DNA from: Pedobacter sp. Hv1
Lineage (GTDB): Bacteria; Bacteroidota; Bacteroidia; Sphingobacteriales; Sphingobacteriaceae
Assembly (NCBI RefSeq): GCF_001412215.1
Contig: NZ_LLWP01000001.1
Coordinates: 434,001-498,000, forward strand
Length of the DNA stretch: 64,000 bases
Direction of reading: 5' to 3'
The stretch's first letter is position 1. The number at the start of each line of letters is the position of its first letter. The position numbers and the translations under genes are program-made. The notes under the pieces are model-generated. The model did not search any database, was not told the origin of the DNA, and saw only the letters and a program-made list of their open reading frames with translations. Of the stretch, positions 1 to 10,219 are shown in pieces.

Positions 1-76
1 TTAGTTTTTCCTCTGTATTTGGCATGATATCATGCAACATACCTCTCCAACGCAATTCTTCTACAAAATTTGTCAT
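1..76 (-). CDS. tyrS: Tyrosyl-tRNA synthetase, N-terminal fragment (cut by window edge)
   Basis: Only the first 25 codons are present; the gene continues beyond the left edge. The peptide starts MTNFVEELRWRGMLHDIMP and continues with an acidic stretch. This start (FVEELxWRGxxxDxxP) is characteristic of bacterial TyrRS, the class I synthetase that charges tRNA-Tyr in the cytoplasm. The ATG is at 74-76 on the minus strand. The gene is divergent from the plus-strand gene at 297. The call rests on recognition of the N-terminal motif alone, since the catalytic HIGH and KMSKS motifs lie outside the window. Confidence 0.85.
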   Translation of the reverse strand, partial: MTNFVEELRWRGMLHDIMPNTEEKL

Positions 77-118
77 TACTTATGATTTTAGGTGGCAAAG
101 ATAGTAGTTTGAGCGAGA

Positions 119-262
119 AGCTAAAAGTATAAAACATAAAGCTGAAAGCTAAATGCTAAAAACAGCGAACTTCTTGCTACTTGATACTTGCCCCCACATC
201 TTGCTACTCGATACTCAAATCTTGATACTTGATACTCATATCTCGATACTTAACACTTAACA
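119..262. repeat. Degenerate simple-repeat island (TTGATACTTGATACT type)
   Basis: Between tyrS and the gene at 297 the sequence holds repeated variants of CTTGATACTTGATACTC, CTTGCTACTCGATACTC and CTCGATACTTAACACTTAA. A short stretch of AAGCTGAAAGCTAAATGCTAAA comes just before them. The units are imperfect and 7-9 bases long. No gene or RNA is visible here. Two related islands, built from different words, lie at 11580-11730 and 12880-13023. Confidence 0.6.
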
Positions 263-284
263 CCCCACTCTCAATCTTTCTCCC

Positions 285-292
285 TACCTTTG
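285..292 (+). promoter_or_regulatory. Bacteroidota -7 promoter box, 4 nt from the start codon
   Basis: TACCTTTG matches the Bacteroidota sigma-70-type -7 consensus TAnnTTTG exactly. It is separated from the ATG at 297 by only four bases (TTAC). With the usual -7 geometry, transcription would start at or next to the A of the ATG, giving a leaderless mRNA. I see no clear -33 TTG at the ideal distance. Confidence 0.5.
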
Positions 293-296
293 TTAC

Positions 297-968
297 ATGA
301 ACTTCCTTTCGCATTTTTATTTTGAAAGAAACAACCAGGATGAAAATATGGTGATTGGAACCGTTTTGCCAGATCTGGTCAAAAATGCACACAAGGACTG
401 GAATCTTTACCCTCAAAAAAGTCCTGAGCTTTTTACTACTGATCCAAAACTCAATTCGTTATTAACTGGCTGGAAAAGACATCTAGAAGTCGATCTTTTA
501 TTTCATTCTTCAACCTTCTTCTTTACAGAAACAGCAAAGCTCAAACAACTGCTTTTGCCTATTTTAGGCGATAGTCCAGTAAGGCCGTCTTTCTTGGCTC
601 ATATTGGTGTAGAATTGGTGTTAGACCATTTGTTAGTCACCCATCACAAAATAGACATCAATGCTTTCTATGAGCATTTAAATAACGTGGATGACAAAGT
701 ATTAAACACCTTCCTTAAAAAATGTGGCAGCGAAGACACCGATAAGTTCTTTGCTTTTTTAAATAGCTTCAGATCTAGCAGATACCTATTGAGTTATCAA
801 AAGCTAGAGAACATCAGCTATGCCCTACAAAGAATCTGCATGCGTTTATGGGTACATCCTTTTCACGAAACAACAGTAAGCTTATTAAATGAGCAACTTG
901 AAATATACAAGGTGATGCTCGAGCAAAACTATCTGTCAATCTTTGATGAAATAGAAGGCAAGTTATAA
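297..968 (+). CDS. ACP phosphodiesterase-like (AcpH/DUF479-type) protein
   Basis: The 223-residue protein starts MNFLSHFYFERN and has GTVLPDLVKN near residues 20-30. This resembles the MNFLAHxxL...GNFxxD opening of acyl-carrier-protein phosphodiesterases, which remove 4'-phosphopantetheine from ACP. Histidines and aspartates at HIGVELVLDHLLVTHH (about residues 100-115) and HPFHET near 190 could be metal ligands. There is no signal peptide, so it is probably cytoplasmic. It sits alone upstream of ligA and has its own promoter box. The family call is tentative because the similarity is clear only at the N-terminus and the His/Asp pattern; the enzymatic function is unproven. Confidence 0.45.
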   Translation: MNFLSHFYFERNNQDENMVIGTVLPDLVKNAHKDWNLYPQKSPELFTTDPKLNSLLTGWKRHLEVDLLFHSSTFFFTETAKLKQLLLPILGDSPVRPSFLAHIGVELVLDHLLVTHHKIDINAFYEHLNNVDDKVLNTFLKKCGSEDTDKFFAFLNSFRSSRYLLSYQKLENISYALQRICMRLWVHPFHETTVSLLNEQLEIYKVMLEQNYLSIFDEIEGKL

Positions 969-3044
<2,076 letters not shown>

Positions 3045-3086
3045 TATAACCACAAGGACACAAATAGTGGTTAATAAATATAGAAA

Positions 3087-3977
3087 ATGAATAACAAATT
3101 TCACGGTACTGGTGTAGCTCTGGTTACACCTTTTAACACAGACGGAACAGTAGATTATCAGGGATTAAAAAAACTGATCAATCACTTGGTTGATGGAGGT
3201 ATAGACTACCTTGTATCATTAGGTACAACAGGCGAAACAGCCACATTGAGCAAGGACGAGAAGAAGAAGGTGTGGGATTTTACTGCTGAAATTAATAATG
3301 GTCGTTTGCCTTTGGTTGCCGGTATTGGTGGCAATGACACTATTGCAATTGGAGAGGCTATTCAAACATTCGAAAACAATCAGTACAGTGCCATACTTTC
3401 GGTTAGCCCTTATTACAGCAAACCAACACAAGAAGGCGTTTACCAGCACTATAAATACCTTAGTGAACTTAGCGAATTACCAATCATTTTGTATAATGTA
3501 CCAGGGCGTACCGGAAGCAACATGAGTGCCGAAACTACCTGCCGTTTGGCACATGATTTCAAAAATATAATTGCCACCAAAGAGGCCTCTGGAAGCTTTG
3601 AGCAGTTCAATCAGATTATGAGAGATAAACCTGCCGATTTCTTGTTGATCTCTGGTGATGACCCAATTGCTTTACCCATGATTGCTTTAGGTGCTGTTGG
3701 TGTAATTTCTGTAATAGGTAATGCTTTACCGTTACAATTATCAACACTAATCAACCAATGTTTACAGGGCGATTTTACCAAAGCATTGCCTGCACATTTA
3801 AGCTTGTTAGAGATTACCAGATTGATGTTTGCAGAAGGCAATCCAGCGGGCGTAAAAGCGACCTTAAAACAATTGAATATTTGCGGCGATACAGTTCGCC
3901 TTCCTTTGGTTAAAGCTTCTGTTGAGCTCAATAAAAGCTTAGCTGAGCAATTAGAAAGTTTAATTACACTGGCATAA
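3087..3977 (+). CDS. dapA: 4-hydroxy-tetrahydrodipicolinate synthase
   Basis: DapA condenses pyruvate with aspartate semialdehyde in the lysine and meso-diaminopimelate pathway. The 296-residue TIM-barrel protein has the GTTGE motif (T48, T49), the catalytic tyrosine in LYNVPGRTG (Y136), and the Schiff-base lysine in ATKEASG (K165). It follows ligA after 42 bp, and the gap contains a small inverted repeat (AACCAC/GTGGTT). A strong terminator follows. The product feeds the m-DAP that MurE, also in this window, appears to use. Confidence 0.97.
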   Translation: MNNKFHGTGVALVTPFNTDGTVDYQGLKKLINHLVDGGIDYLVSLGTTGETATLSKDEKKKVWDFTAEINNGRLPLVAGIGGNDTIAIGEAIQTFENNQYSAILSVSPYYSKPTQEGVYQHYKYLSELSELPIILYNVPGRTGSNMSAETTCRLAHDFKNIIATKEASGSFEQFNQIMRDKPADFLLISGDDPIALPMIALGAVGVISVIGNALPLQLSTLINQCLQGDFTKALPAHLSLLEITRLMFAEGNPAGVKATLKQLNICGDTVRLPLVKASVELNKSLAEQLESLITLA

Positions 3978-3999
3978 AAACCGCAAAAAAAATGACATA

Positions 4000-4030
4000 A
4001 AAAAAGCGCCTTGGTTATGGGCGCTTTTTT
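4000..4030. terminator. Bidirectional rho-independent terminator
   Basis: The hairpin AAAAAAGCGCC / GGCGCTTTTTT has a nine-base loop and is flanked by A-tracts and T-tracts. It lies between the convergent dapA (plus) and the histone-H1-like gene (minus) and can serve both. Confidence 0.85.
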
Positions 4031-4049
4031 TTAAAAAACAATTTGCTAA

Positions 4050-4226
4050 TTATGCTTTGTTTTTAGTTTCTTGAATCTCTAAACGAATGCTTTGAGCTAA
4101 GTTTTTAAGATCTTGCATACCCTTACGTACACGTGTTCCAGCTGCGCTGTTTGCTTTGTTGTAGAATTTGTCTGCATCAGCTTCTAAAGCTGCAACAAGT
4201 GCTTTTACGTCGTTAAATTTTTTCAT
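4050..4226 (-). CDS. Histone H1-like small basic protein (Hc1 family)
   Basis: This small gene encodes 58 residues: MKKFNDVKALVAALEADAD, then FYNKANSAAGTRVRKG, then a helical end rich in lysine and glutamine. It resembles the histone H1-like Hc1 family seen across Bacteroidota, in which RVRKGMQ is a core segment. It is probably a cytoplasmic, DNA-associated or chaperone-like factor; the role in this phylum is not well defined. The start has an unusually strong Shine-Dalgarno sequence for this window, AAAGGAG, eleven bases upstream. A candidate -7 box (TACTTTAG, 7 of 8 matches) lies at 4279-4286. The gene converges on dapA across a shared terminator. Confidence 0.85.
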   Translation of the reverse strand: MKKFNDVKALVAALEADADKFYNKANSAAGTRVRKGMQDLKNLAQSIRLEIQETKNKA

Positions 4227-4346
4227 TTTTAAATTACTCCTTTTTAGTTTTTTTAAGGTTTTGATTAATACTCTAATACTAAAGTAAGATGTTTATTTTA
4301 ATAAAAAAATTTTTGCATCAATAAAAAAGTGCGTAAACAACGGTTT

Positions 4347-4355
4347 TTTTCCACA
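4347..4355 (+). promoter_or_regulatory. Single DnaA-box-like site
   Basis: TTTTCCACA fits the DnaA-box consensus TTWTNCACA. It lies in the 267 bp gap between the histone-like gene and the AOS enzyme. A single nine-base match in AT-rich DNA is weak by itself. It is noted because the same nonamer occurs three times in front of ftsZ. Confidence 0.3.
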
Positions 4356-4438
4356 TTTAACGGGGTTATAAACAAGCAATTAACGGTAATAAAATTATAA
4401 TTAACTAAAAATCAATAAGTTAACCAAAAATGACAATA

Positions 4439-4471
4439 AAAATGCCCTCTGCAGTATTGTGAGGGCATTTT
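4439..4471. terminator. Rho-independent terminator of the AOS-family gene
   Basis: The stem AAAATGCCCTC / GAGGGCATTTT has an eleven-base loop and T-runs on both sides. It lies 22 bp beyond the stop codon of the minus-strand gene ending at 4494. Confidence 0.85.
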
Positions 4472-4493
4472 TTTAATAAATACTTATATTTTT

Positions 4494-5735
4494 CTATGTA
4501 GTAGAGAATTTGTTCTCTTTGTAGTAGCCATTTTTTAGCTTTTCAGAAACCTCACTAAAGGCATCCAATGTTTTTTGAACATCTTCCATACTGTGTACAG
4601 CGGTTGGAATAAGCCTCAATTCAATCATTCCTTTTGGAATAACAGGATAGACTACAATTGAACAGAAAATACCATAATTTTCACGCAAATCCATAGTTAA
4701 GGCAGTAGCTTCTAACAACTCCCCTTTTAAAAACACTGGAGTAACTACGGTATCAGTAACACCTAGATCGAAACCACGGTCGCGTAAGCCTTTTTGTAAG
4801 GTTGTAGCTACTTTCCACAATTTTTCTCTTAATTCTGGATTGTTTTTTAACAGTTCTAAGCGTTTCAACAAACCGATCACCATTGGCATTGGTAATGCTT
4901 TAGCAAAAGTTTGAGAACGCATGTTGTATCTAAAATAATTGGTCAATTCTTCGGTTGAGGCTACAAAAGCGCCAATACCAGCCATCGACTTTGCGAAAGT
5001 TGCAAAATAAACATCTACACCTTCTATACAGTGCTGTGCTTCGTGTGTACCTGCACCGGTTGCACCCATTGTTCCAAAACCATGTGCATCATCTATCAAC
5101 AAACGGAAATTGAACTCTTTCTTTAAATCGATCAGTTCTTTTAATTTACCTTGCGCTCCAGACATGCCAAAAACACCTTCAGTAATTAACAAGATGCCTC
5201 CACCTGTTTGCTCTGCTAATTTAGTTGCTCTTTCTAATTGTTTACGTGCATCTTCAATGTTATTGTGTTTGTAAACAAAACGTTTACCCATGTGTAAGCG
5301 TAAACCATCTACAATACAAGCATGTGATTCTCCATCATAAACCACCACATCATTTCTATCCAATAAAGCATCAATAATCGATACCATGCCTTGGTAACCA
5401 AAGTTGAGCAAAAACGAATCTTCTTTACCCACAAAGGTAGCTAGCTCTTGTTCCAATTGCTCATGATATTTAGAGTTACCAGACATCATACGGGCACCCA
5501 TTGGGTAAGCCATACCAAATTCTGCTGCTCCCTGCTCATCTGCCTTTCTAACTTCTGGGTGATTAGCAAGGCCTAAATAGTTATTTAAACTCCAAACCAA
5601 CAACTCTTTCCCTCTAAAATTCATGTGTGGTGCAATCTCTCCCTCTAATTTAGGAAAAGAGAAATATCCATGAGACCATTTTTGGTGTTGCCCAATTGGG
5701 CCCATGCGCTTTGCTACTTTATCGAAAATATCCAA
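4494..5735 (-). CDS. PLP-dependent alpha-oxoamine synthase family enzyme (SPT/KBL/BioF-like)
   Basis: The 413-residue protein is a fold-type I PLP enzyme of the alpha-oxoamine synthase group, which condenses an amino acid with an acyl-CoA. Visible landmarks are LNNYLGLANHP near residue 50, GESHAC (H138, cofactor stacking), DDAHGFGTMG (D215, H218) and the Schiff-base lysine in TFAKSMAG (K249). Members include serine palmitoyltransferase, AONS and KBL. Sphingobacteriaceae make sphingolipids, so an SPT-related role is plausible. However, the sequence differs clearly from the Sphingobacterium SPT I remember, so it may be a paralogue with another acyl or amino substrate. It is a single gene with its own promoter and terminator. 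Confidence 0.8.
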   Translation of the reverse strand: MDIFDKVAKRMGPIGQHQKWSHGYFSFPKLEGEIAPHMNFRGKELLVWSLNNYLGLANHPEVRKADEQGAAEFGMAYPMGARMMSGNSKYHEQLEQELATFVGKEDSFLLNFGYQGMVSIIDALLDRNDVVVYDGESHACIVDGLRLHMGKRFVYKHNNIEDARKQLERATKLAEQTGGGILLITEGVFGMSGAQGKLKELIDLKKEFNFRLLIDDAHGFGTMGATGAGTHEAQHCIEGVDVYFATFAKSMAGIGAFVASTEELTNYFRYNMRSQTFAKALPMPMVIGLLKRLELLKNNPELREKLWKVATTLQKGLRDRGFDLGVTDTVVTPVFLKGELLEATALTMDLRENYGIFCSIVVYPVIPKGMIELRLIPTAVHSMEDVQKTLDAFSEVSEKLKNGYYKENKFSTT

Positions 5736-5783
5736 TGTTATTATTATTTATTTAATGTAATCTATTCTTTATATTAATTTTTG

Positions 5784-5814
5784 CAAATTTAAGCTTAAAA
5801 TACCTATTTAACAA
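5784..5814 (-). promoter_or_regulatory. Promoter of the AOS-family gene (-33 TTG and -7 TAAATTTG)
   Basis: On the minus strand TTG (5812-5814) is followed after 20 bases by TAAATTTG (5784-5791), an exact TAnnTTTG. The spacing is that of classical Bacteroidota promoters. The predicted leader is about 45 nt. This is the best-formed promoter in the window. Confidence 0.7.
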
Positions 5815-5843
5815 CCGCCATTAGACGGCACCTGAATGCAAAA

Positions 5844-5875
5844 AAAGCCTTAACAAATTTTATTGCTAAGGCTTT
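5844..5875. terminator. Terminator at the end of the dcw cluster (after ftsZ)
   Basis: The stem AAAGCCTTA / TAAGGCTTT is followed on the minus strand by a run of T. It lies 22 bp beyond the ftsZ stop and closes the cluster. Confidence 0.8.
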
Positions 5876-5897
5876 AAATACTTATTTAGTTGGCTTA

Positions 5898-7544
5898 TTA
5901 GTCAACATTATCATGTAAAAATGAGTTGTTTGGTCTAATCTCTGTTGAACCATCCTCATCATTACTTAAGGTAAATCTAGAAACTTGTGATTCTGAAGAA
6001 TGCTGAACTTGTTGCAGTTGCATCTGTTTACGTTTGTAAGCTGGCTCATTTTCCAACTCTTGTAAACCATTGGTAGTGCGCAATTTCATGCTCAGATCTT
6101 TCAATCTTAAAATTCTTTCTCTCGATTTTTTAAGTTGATCTTCTACCGATTCATCATTTTTATCGTCATCAGCACCAACTTCTTCAATTGTTGCAATTGG
6201 CTGTGGTGTAATTACTTCTTCTTCTATTTCAAATTGCGCAATAGGCGTTTCGAATACAAAATCAGTCTCTGCCAATTTCACTTCAAACTCAAAACCTGCT
6301 TCTTGTTGTGCCTCTGCTACTGGAGCTTCTTCTTCAACCAATTGATGAACAATGGTTAAATTTTCAGGCTCTTCAACTTTAGGCACTCTGTTTAAGTTAA
6401 ATAAATCGCCAAATAAATCAGATTGCTTAGGCTCATCTTGAGCTTTTAAAACAGGCTCAGTACTTACTGGCTCTGGTCTAGCTTCAATAAAAGAGTTAAC
6501 TGGTTCAACTGGGCGTACTAAAGGTGCTTCTTCTGGTGTTAATAGAGAAATCTTTTTAACATTCTGTCTATCTTTTGCTCTTTGCTCAGTAGTTTGGAAA
6601 CCAGTAGCAATAATGGTTACAGATAGTTTATCATCTAAACTCTCGTCAATACAGTTACCCCAAATCAAATCTGCAGAAAGACCTGCTTTATCTTGAATGA
6701 AATCTGTAATGATGGTTACCTCGTCCATAGTTACTTCACGTATACCAGAACTGATATTTAACAAGATGTATCTCGCACCTTCAATTTCATTATCTTTTAA
6801 CAATGGAGAAGCCAATGCACCTTCAACTGCTGCTAATGCACGGTTTTCGCCTTCGGCTGCAAAGCTACCCATAATAGATACTCCACTGTCTTTCATTACC
6901 GTACGCACATCTTTAAAATCTACGTTGATATATCCAGGTACAGTGATGATCTCGGCAATACCTTTGGCCGCAGTGGTTAAAATATCATCTGCTTGAGCAA
7001 AAGCTGAACCTAAAGTCAGGTTACCAAAAATTTCGCGCAACCTATCGTTAGAAATGACTAAATAAGAGTCTACATATTTTTTTAACTCATCTAAACCATC
7101 ATCTGCTTGCATTTTACGTCTTTTACCTTCAAAGGCAAAAGGAGTGGTAATAATGGCAACTGTTAAGATATCTAATTCTTTAGCAGCTTGGGCTATAATC
7201 GGACTGGCACCAGTTCCGGTACCACCACCCATTCCTGCTGTAATGAAAAGCATTTTGGTAGTGCTACCCAACATCGCCTTGATGTCGTCTATATTTTCAA
7301 TAGCCGAGTTTTTGCCTACTTCTGGAATTGAGCCTGCACCCATTCCTTCGGTTAAACTTGATCCTAATTGTACCTTGTTAGGAATTGGGCTAAACTCTAG
7401 CGCTTGCGCATCTGTATTACAAATAATAAAGTCTACACCAGTAATTCCTTGACGGTACATATGGTTTACCGCATTACCTCCACCGCCACCAACACCAATA
7501 ACTTTGATGATGGATGACTTATCTTTTAACATTTCGAACTTCAT
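5898..7544 (-). CDS. ftsZ: Cell division GTPase FtsZ
   Basis: FtsZ polymerises into the cytokinetic ring. The 548-residue protein carries the tubulin signature GGGTGTG (residues 106-112) and the T7 loop region near NVDFKDVRTVM. The globular domain ends around residue 325. It is followed by a long acidic, proline- and glutamate-rich linker of about 170 residues. A conserved C-terminal peptide-like element, ENEPAYKRKQMQL, precedes a further 40-residue tail ending in NNSFLHDNVD. The length exceeds the roughly 380 residues of E. coli FtsZ because of this linker, which is usual in Bacteroidota. It is the last gene of the cluster and has its own 128 bp upstream gap with DnaA-box-like sites. Confidence 0.98.
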   Translation of the reverse strand: MKFEMLKDKSSIIKVIGVGGGGGNAVNHMYRQGITGVDFIICNTDAQALEFSPIPNKVQLGSSLTEGMGAGSIPEVGKNSAIENIDDIKAMLGSTTKMLFITAGMGGGTGTGASPIIAQAAKELDILTVAIITTPFAFEGKRRKMQADDGLDELKKYVDSYLVISNDRLREIFGNLTLGSAFAQADDILTTAAKGIAEIITVPGYINVDFKDVRTVMKDSGVSIMGSFAAEGENRALAAVEGALASPLLKDNEIEGARYILLNISSGIREVTMDEVTIITDFIQDKAGLSADLIWGNCIDESLDDKLSVTIIATGFQTTEQRAKDRQNVKKISLLTPEEAPLVRPVEPVNSFIEARPEPVSTEPVLKAQDEPKQSDLFGDLFNLNRVPKVEEPENLTIVHQLVEEEAPVAEAQQEAGFEFEVKLAETDFVFETPIAQFEIEEEVITPQPIATIEEVGADDDKNDESVEDQLKKSRERILRLKDLSMKLRTTNGLQELENEPAYKRKQMQLQQVQHSSESQVSRFTLSNDEDGSTEIRPNNSFLHDNVD

Positions 7545-7622
7545 ATCGTTATGAATCAGTTGTTTAAAAATTGAAATTTTCTGTTCATCTCTTTTGTAAT
7601 ATTAACACTTTTTTAACAGGCG

Positions 7623-7669
7623 TTTTCCACAACTGTTAATAATGTGGAAAAATCCCGATTTGTGGAAAA
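7623..7669. promoter_or_regulatory. Three DnaA-box-like nonamers between ftsA and ftsZ
   Basis: TTTTCCACA occurs at 7623-7631 on the plus strand and again on the minus strand at 7643-7651 and 7661-7669. All three fit TTWTNCACA. The first two form an inverted repeat with an eleven-base loop, and the second and third are direct repeats 18 bp apart. They lie 79-120 bp upstream of the ftsZ start, where a regulator or a transcript hairpin could act. DnaA binding is an inference from the consensus. Confidence 0.5.
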
Positions 7670-7672
7670 ATA

Positions 7673-9028
7673 TTACGGTTTAATGTAATCTTCGTCGCTC
7701 ACATTCATATCATCCTTGATGAAATCTGTAGTTTTCTTTAGTAACTTATCAAACAAACCACCACGTTTTGCTTTTTCTTTGGCTGCTGTTGGCTTTTCTA
7801 CAAAAACGCCTGGTTGTTTCATTTCTTCTAACAATTCTTCTGCTTTTTGAATTCCTTTGATTAACAAACCAACACTGGTTGCATACATTGGGCTTTTCAA
7901 ATCGTCGTATATCGTTTTTGGCATGTCTTCGTATTTAGATAAATGCTCGTTCGGGTAACCTACACGACAATCTAAACCAGTAACATATTCTACCAATTGG
8001 TTTAAATGCTTCAATAAGGCACCACCACCAGTAATCACCACACCACCAATTAATTTTTTCTCATATCCAGAAGATTTGATTTCGTAGTAAACATGCTCAA
8101 CTATTTCTTCCATACGGGCCTGGATAACGTAAGCTAAGTTTTTTACCGAAATTTCTTTAGGCTCTCTACCACGTAGACCTGGCACACAGATAATCTCGTT
8201 CTCTTTATTTTCTTCAGCCAATGCCGAACCAAAACGAGTTTTTAACAACTCTGCTTGATTACGCATTACAGAGCAACCTTCTCTAATGTCTTCGGTTACG
8301 CTATTGCCCCCAAAAGGGATTACAGCGGTATGACGGATAATTCCTTCGTGGAAAATGGCAATATCTGTAGTACCACCACCAATATCAACCAAACAAACAC
8401 CAGCTTCTTTTTCTTCATCGCTCAACACCGACTCAGAAGAAGCAAGGGGCTCTAAAATTAACTCTTGGGTTTGTAGGCCTGCATTGGTTACGCAACGCAT
8501 GATATTTTTTACCGCCGTTACCTGTCCAGAAATGATATGGAAATTCGCTTCTAAACGTACACCTGCCATACCAATTGGGTCTTTGATACCTGGTTCGTTA
8601 TCGATGGTAAATTCTTGGGGCAATACATGAATAATTTCTTCGCCTGGAGGCATCACCAATTTAAACATGTCATCAACCAACTTGTCGATATCTTTCTTAC
8701 TGATCTCGTTATTCAACTCTCTACGAGTTAAAATACCGCGATGCTGTAAGCTCTTGATATGCTGACCAGCAATACCTACATTAACTACACGAATTTCTAC
8801 GTTAGATTGGCTACTTGCCAATTCAACTGCAGCGGCAATGCCTTGAACTGTTTTCTGAATATTAGAAACCACACCACGGGTTACCCCAGCAGATTCGGCT
8901 TTGCCTATTCCTAAAACTTCAATTTTGTCGTGCTGTGTTCTGCGCCCCACAATAACACAAATCTTTGTTGTACCAATGTCTAATCCTACTACGATTGGAG
9001 ACTGAATGGTAGATTTTTCTTTGCCCAT
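7673..9028 (-). CDS. ftsA: Cell division protein FtsA
   Basis: FtsA is the actin-like membrane tether of FtsZ. The 451-residue protein shows the actin-fold phosphate motif VVGLDIGTTKICVIVG at the N-terminus, the SHS2/1C domain in the first third, and the second phosphate loop LVDIGGGTTDIAIF near residue 220. The adenosine motif is GGVVITGGGALL near residue 330. The C-terminus is a short amphipathic segment (FDKLLKKTTDFIKDDM) that could serve as membrane anchor. It lies 27 bp after ftsQ and 128 bp before ftsZ, in the expected order. Confidence 0.97.
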   Translation of the reverse strand: MGKEKSTIQSPIVVGLDIGTTKICVIVGRRTQHDKIEVLGIGKAESAGVTRGVVSNIQKTVQGIAAAVELASSQSNVEIRVVNVGIAGQHIKSLQHRGILTRRELNNEISKKDIDKLVDDMFKLVMPPGEEIIHVLPQEFTIDNEPGIKDPIGMAGVRLEANFHIISGQVTAVKNIMRCVTNAGLQTQELILEPLASSESVLSDEEKEAGVCLVDIGGGTTDIAIFHEGIIRHTAVIPFGGNSVTEDIREGCSVMRNQAELLKTRFGSALAEENKENEIICVPGLRGREPKEISVKNLAYVIQARMEEIVEHVYYEIKSSGYEKKLIGGVVITGGGALLKHLNQLVEYVTGLDCRVGYPNEHLSKYEDMPKTIYDDLKSPMYATSVGLLIKGIQKAEELLEEMKQPGVFVEKPTAAKEKAKRGGLFDKLLKKTTDFIKDDMNVSDEDYIKP

Positions 9029-9055
9029 AACTATACTATTTTGTTGAGTTTACTT

Positions 9056-10219
9056 TTATTTATTCTTCTTGGTATCTGTTTTTTCTTTTGTTGTAGTGGC
9101 CTGCTTGGGTTTTTCTTTTTCCTTATTGCTGGCTACATTCGTTTTTGCTGGAGTGCTAGCACTTGCTGGTTTAGCAGGTACTTTTTCTGTAGTTTTCGCT
9201 CCATTTTTATCGGCAGGTTTTGTGGCTGTCTTTTCTGTTGATTTGACCGCTTGTTTTTCTGCAGGTTTTTCTTTGGCAACAACTGGTTTTGGCGTTACTT
9301 TTTTAGCCTCAACTGCTGCTTCGGCTGTTGCCTTTTTAATTTCATCTTGTACGGTTGTTTTAATTACAGAATCAATAGTTTTCTTTGCTGCAATTGCACT
9401 ATCACTCATCGTTACAGTAGGCTCCATCTTTTTTATGGCTAACGAATCATATTTTTCGCATACAATCTGATTGGTGTACTTCAAGTTGATGGTCTTATAC
9501 GCATTCCACCCTACCAATGGCATTGCTTGTTTATAAAACGCCAATAGGTTGTTCATCTTAGTTTCCAACGAATCGGCATTACCCAAAATGATACGTTGGT
9601 TACCTACACGTGGAATAAGTTCAATATCTTGTTTGTCGTTCACAAAAACCTGCTCAATCTGCGCATTCCATAAAGTATCTTTCTTCATAAATAATGCCGT
9701 TTTGTACAAATCAGCAGCTAATGGGGTCAATAAAGTATCTACCTTACCTCTAAATGCTTCCAAAATATTACCTGTGGCCACTAAAACATTAGCTGTAAAG
9801 TTTGGCGACATTGGCATTTTCAATCCGTTGCTATCTATATAAAAATCTTGTCCTGCAGCATTCAATATCCTTAAAACTGGCTGACGTTGTTTTACTTCAA
9901 TATGTACAATACCATCCATATCTGCATACACTTTTGCAAATGCGATATATGGATTAGCTTTCAGCGATTTTTCAATCTGATGGATATTAATTCTCTCTAG
10001 GTTTCTACCTACCAACACCCCTTGACTTTCTTTTAAAATCAGATCAACCTCTTCCCTTTCAATAAAATTATCAGCACCTGGAATAAGTATTTCAACCTTG
10101 GTACATTTTACCTCTTTCTTTTTAATACTGATAAAACTCATCAATACCACTACACCTGCTAGGCAAACAAGCCAAGCAAACCCTTTAAATATCGCTTTCC
10201 AGTTTATCCTTCTAAGCAT
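9056..10219 (-). CDS. ftsQ: Cell division protein FtsQ with a long basic C-terminal tail
   Basis: FtsQ is a bitopic divisome protein. The 387-residue product has one membrane helix (about 12-31), a POTRA-like region (KVEILIPGADNFIEREEV, about 41-110) and a beta domain up to about residue 255. Position in the dcw cluster between murC and ftsA supports the call. About 125 further residues follow (263-387), made almost only of Lys, Ala, Pro, Thr, Glu and Ser. They form a disordered basic tail resembling histone H1 and should lie in the periplasm. Typical FtsQ proteins are about 240-280 residues and lack it. The start codon overlaps the end of murC by 8 nt (ATGCTTAG). Confidence 0.92.
   Translation of the reverse strand: MLRRINWKAIFKGFAWLVCLAGVVVLMSFISIKKKEVKCTKVEILIPGADNFIEREEVDLILKESQGVLVGRNLERINIHQIEKSLKANPYIAFAKVYADMDGIVHIEVKQRQPVLRILNAAGQDFYIDSNGLKMPMSPNFTANVLVATGNILEAFRGKVDTLLTPLAADLYKTALFMKKDTLWNAQIEQVFVNDKQDIELIPRVGNQRIILGNADSLETKMNNLLAFYKQAMPLVGWNAYKTINLKYTNQIVCEKYDSLAIKKMEPTVTMSDSAIAAKKTIDSVIKTTVQDEIKKATAEAAVEAKKVTPKPVVAKEKPAEKQAVKSTEKTATKPADKNGAKTTEKVPAKPASASTPAKTNVASNKEKEKPKQATTTKEKTDTKKNK

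Noticed and set aside
119-262. CRISPR array in the first repeat island
   Set aside because: Units are only 7-9 bases, imperfect and without unique spacers; there are no cas genes.
204-416. Minus-strand frame of 70 codons across the first repeat island
   Set aside because: It runs through the simple repeats and into the opposite strand of the gene at 297, and shows no protein-like features.
7545-7672. Replication origin at the DnaA-box cluster
   Set aside because: Only three boxes are present, there is no dnaA, dnaN or rpmH nearby, and no obvious AT-rich unwinding repeats; a regulatory site is the simpler reading.
9041-9470. Hydrophobic plus-strand reading frames opposite the end of ftsQ
   Set aside because: They are the antisense of the Lys/Ala-rich FtsQ tail and lie in strongly coding sequence on the other strand.
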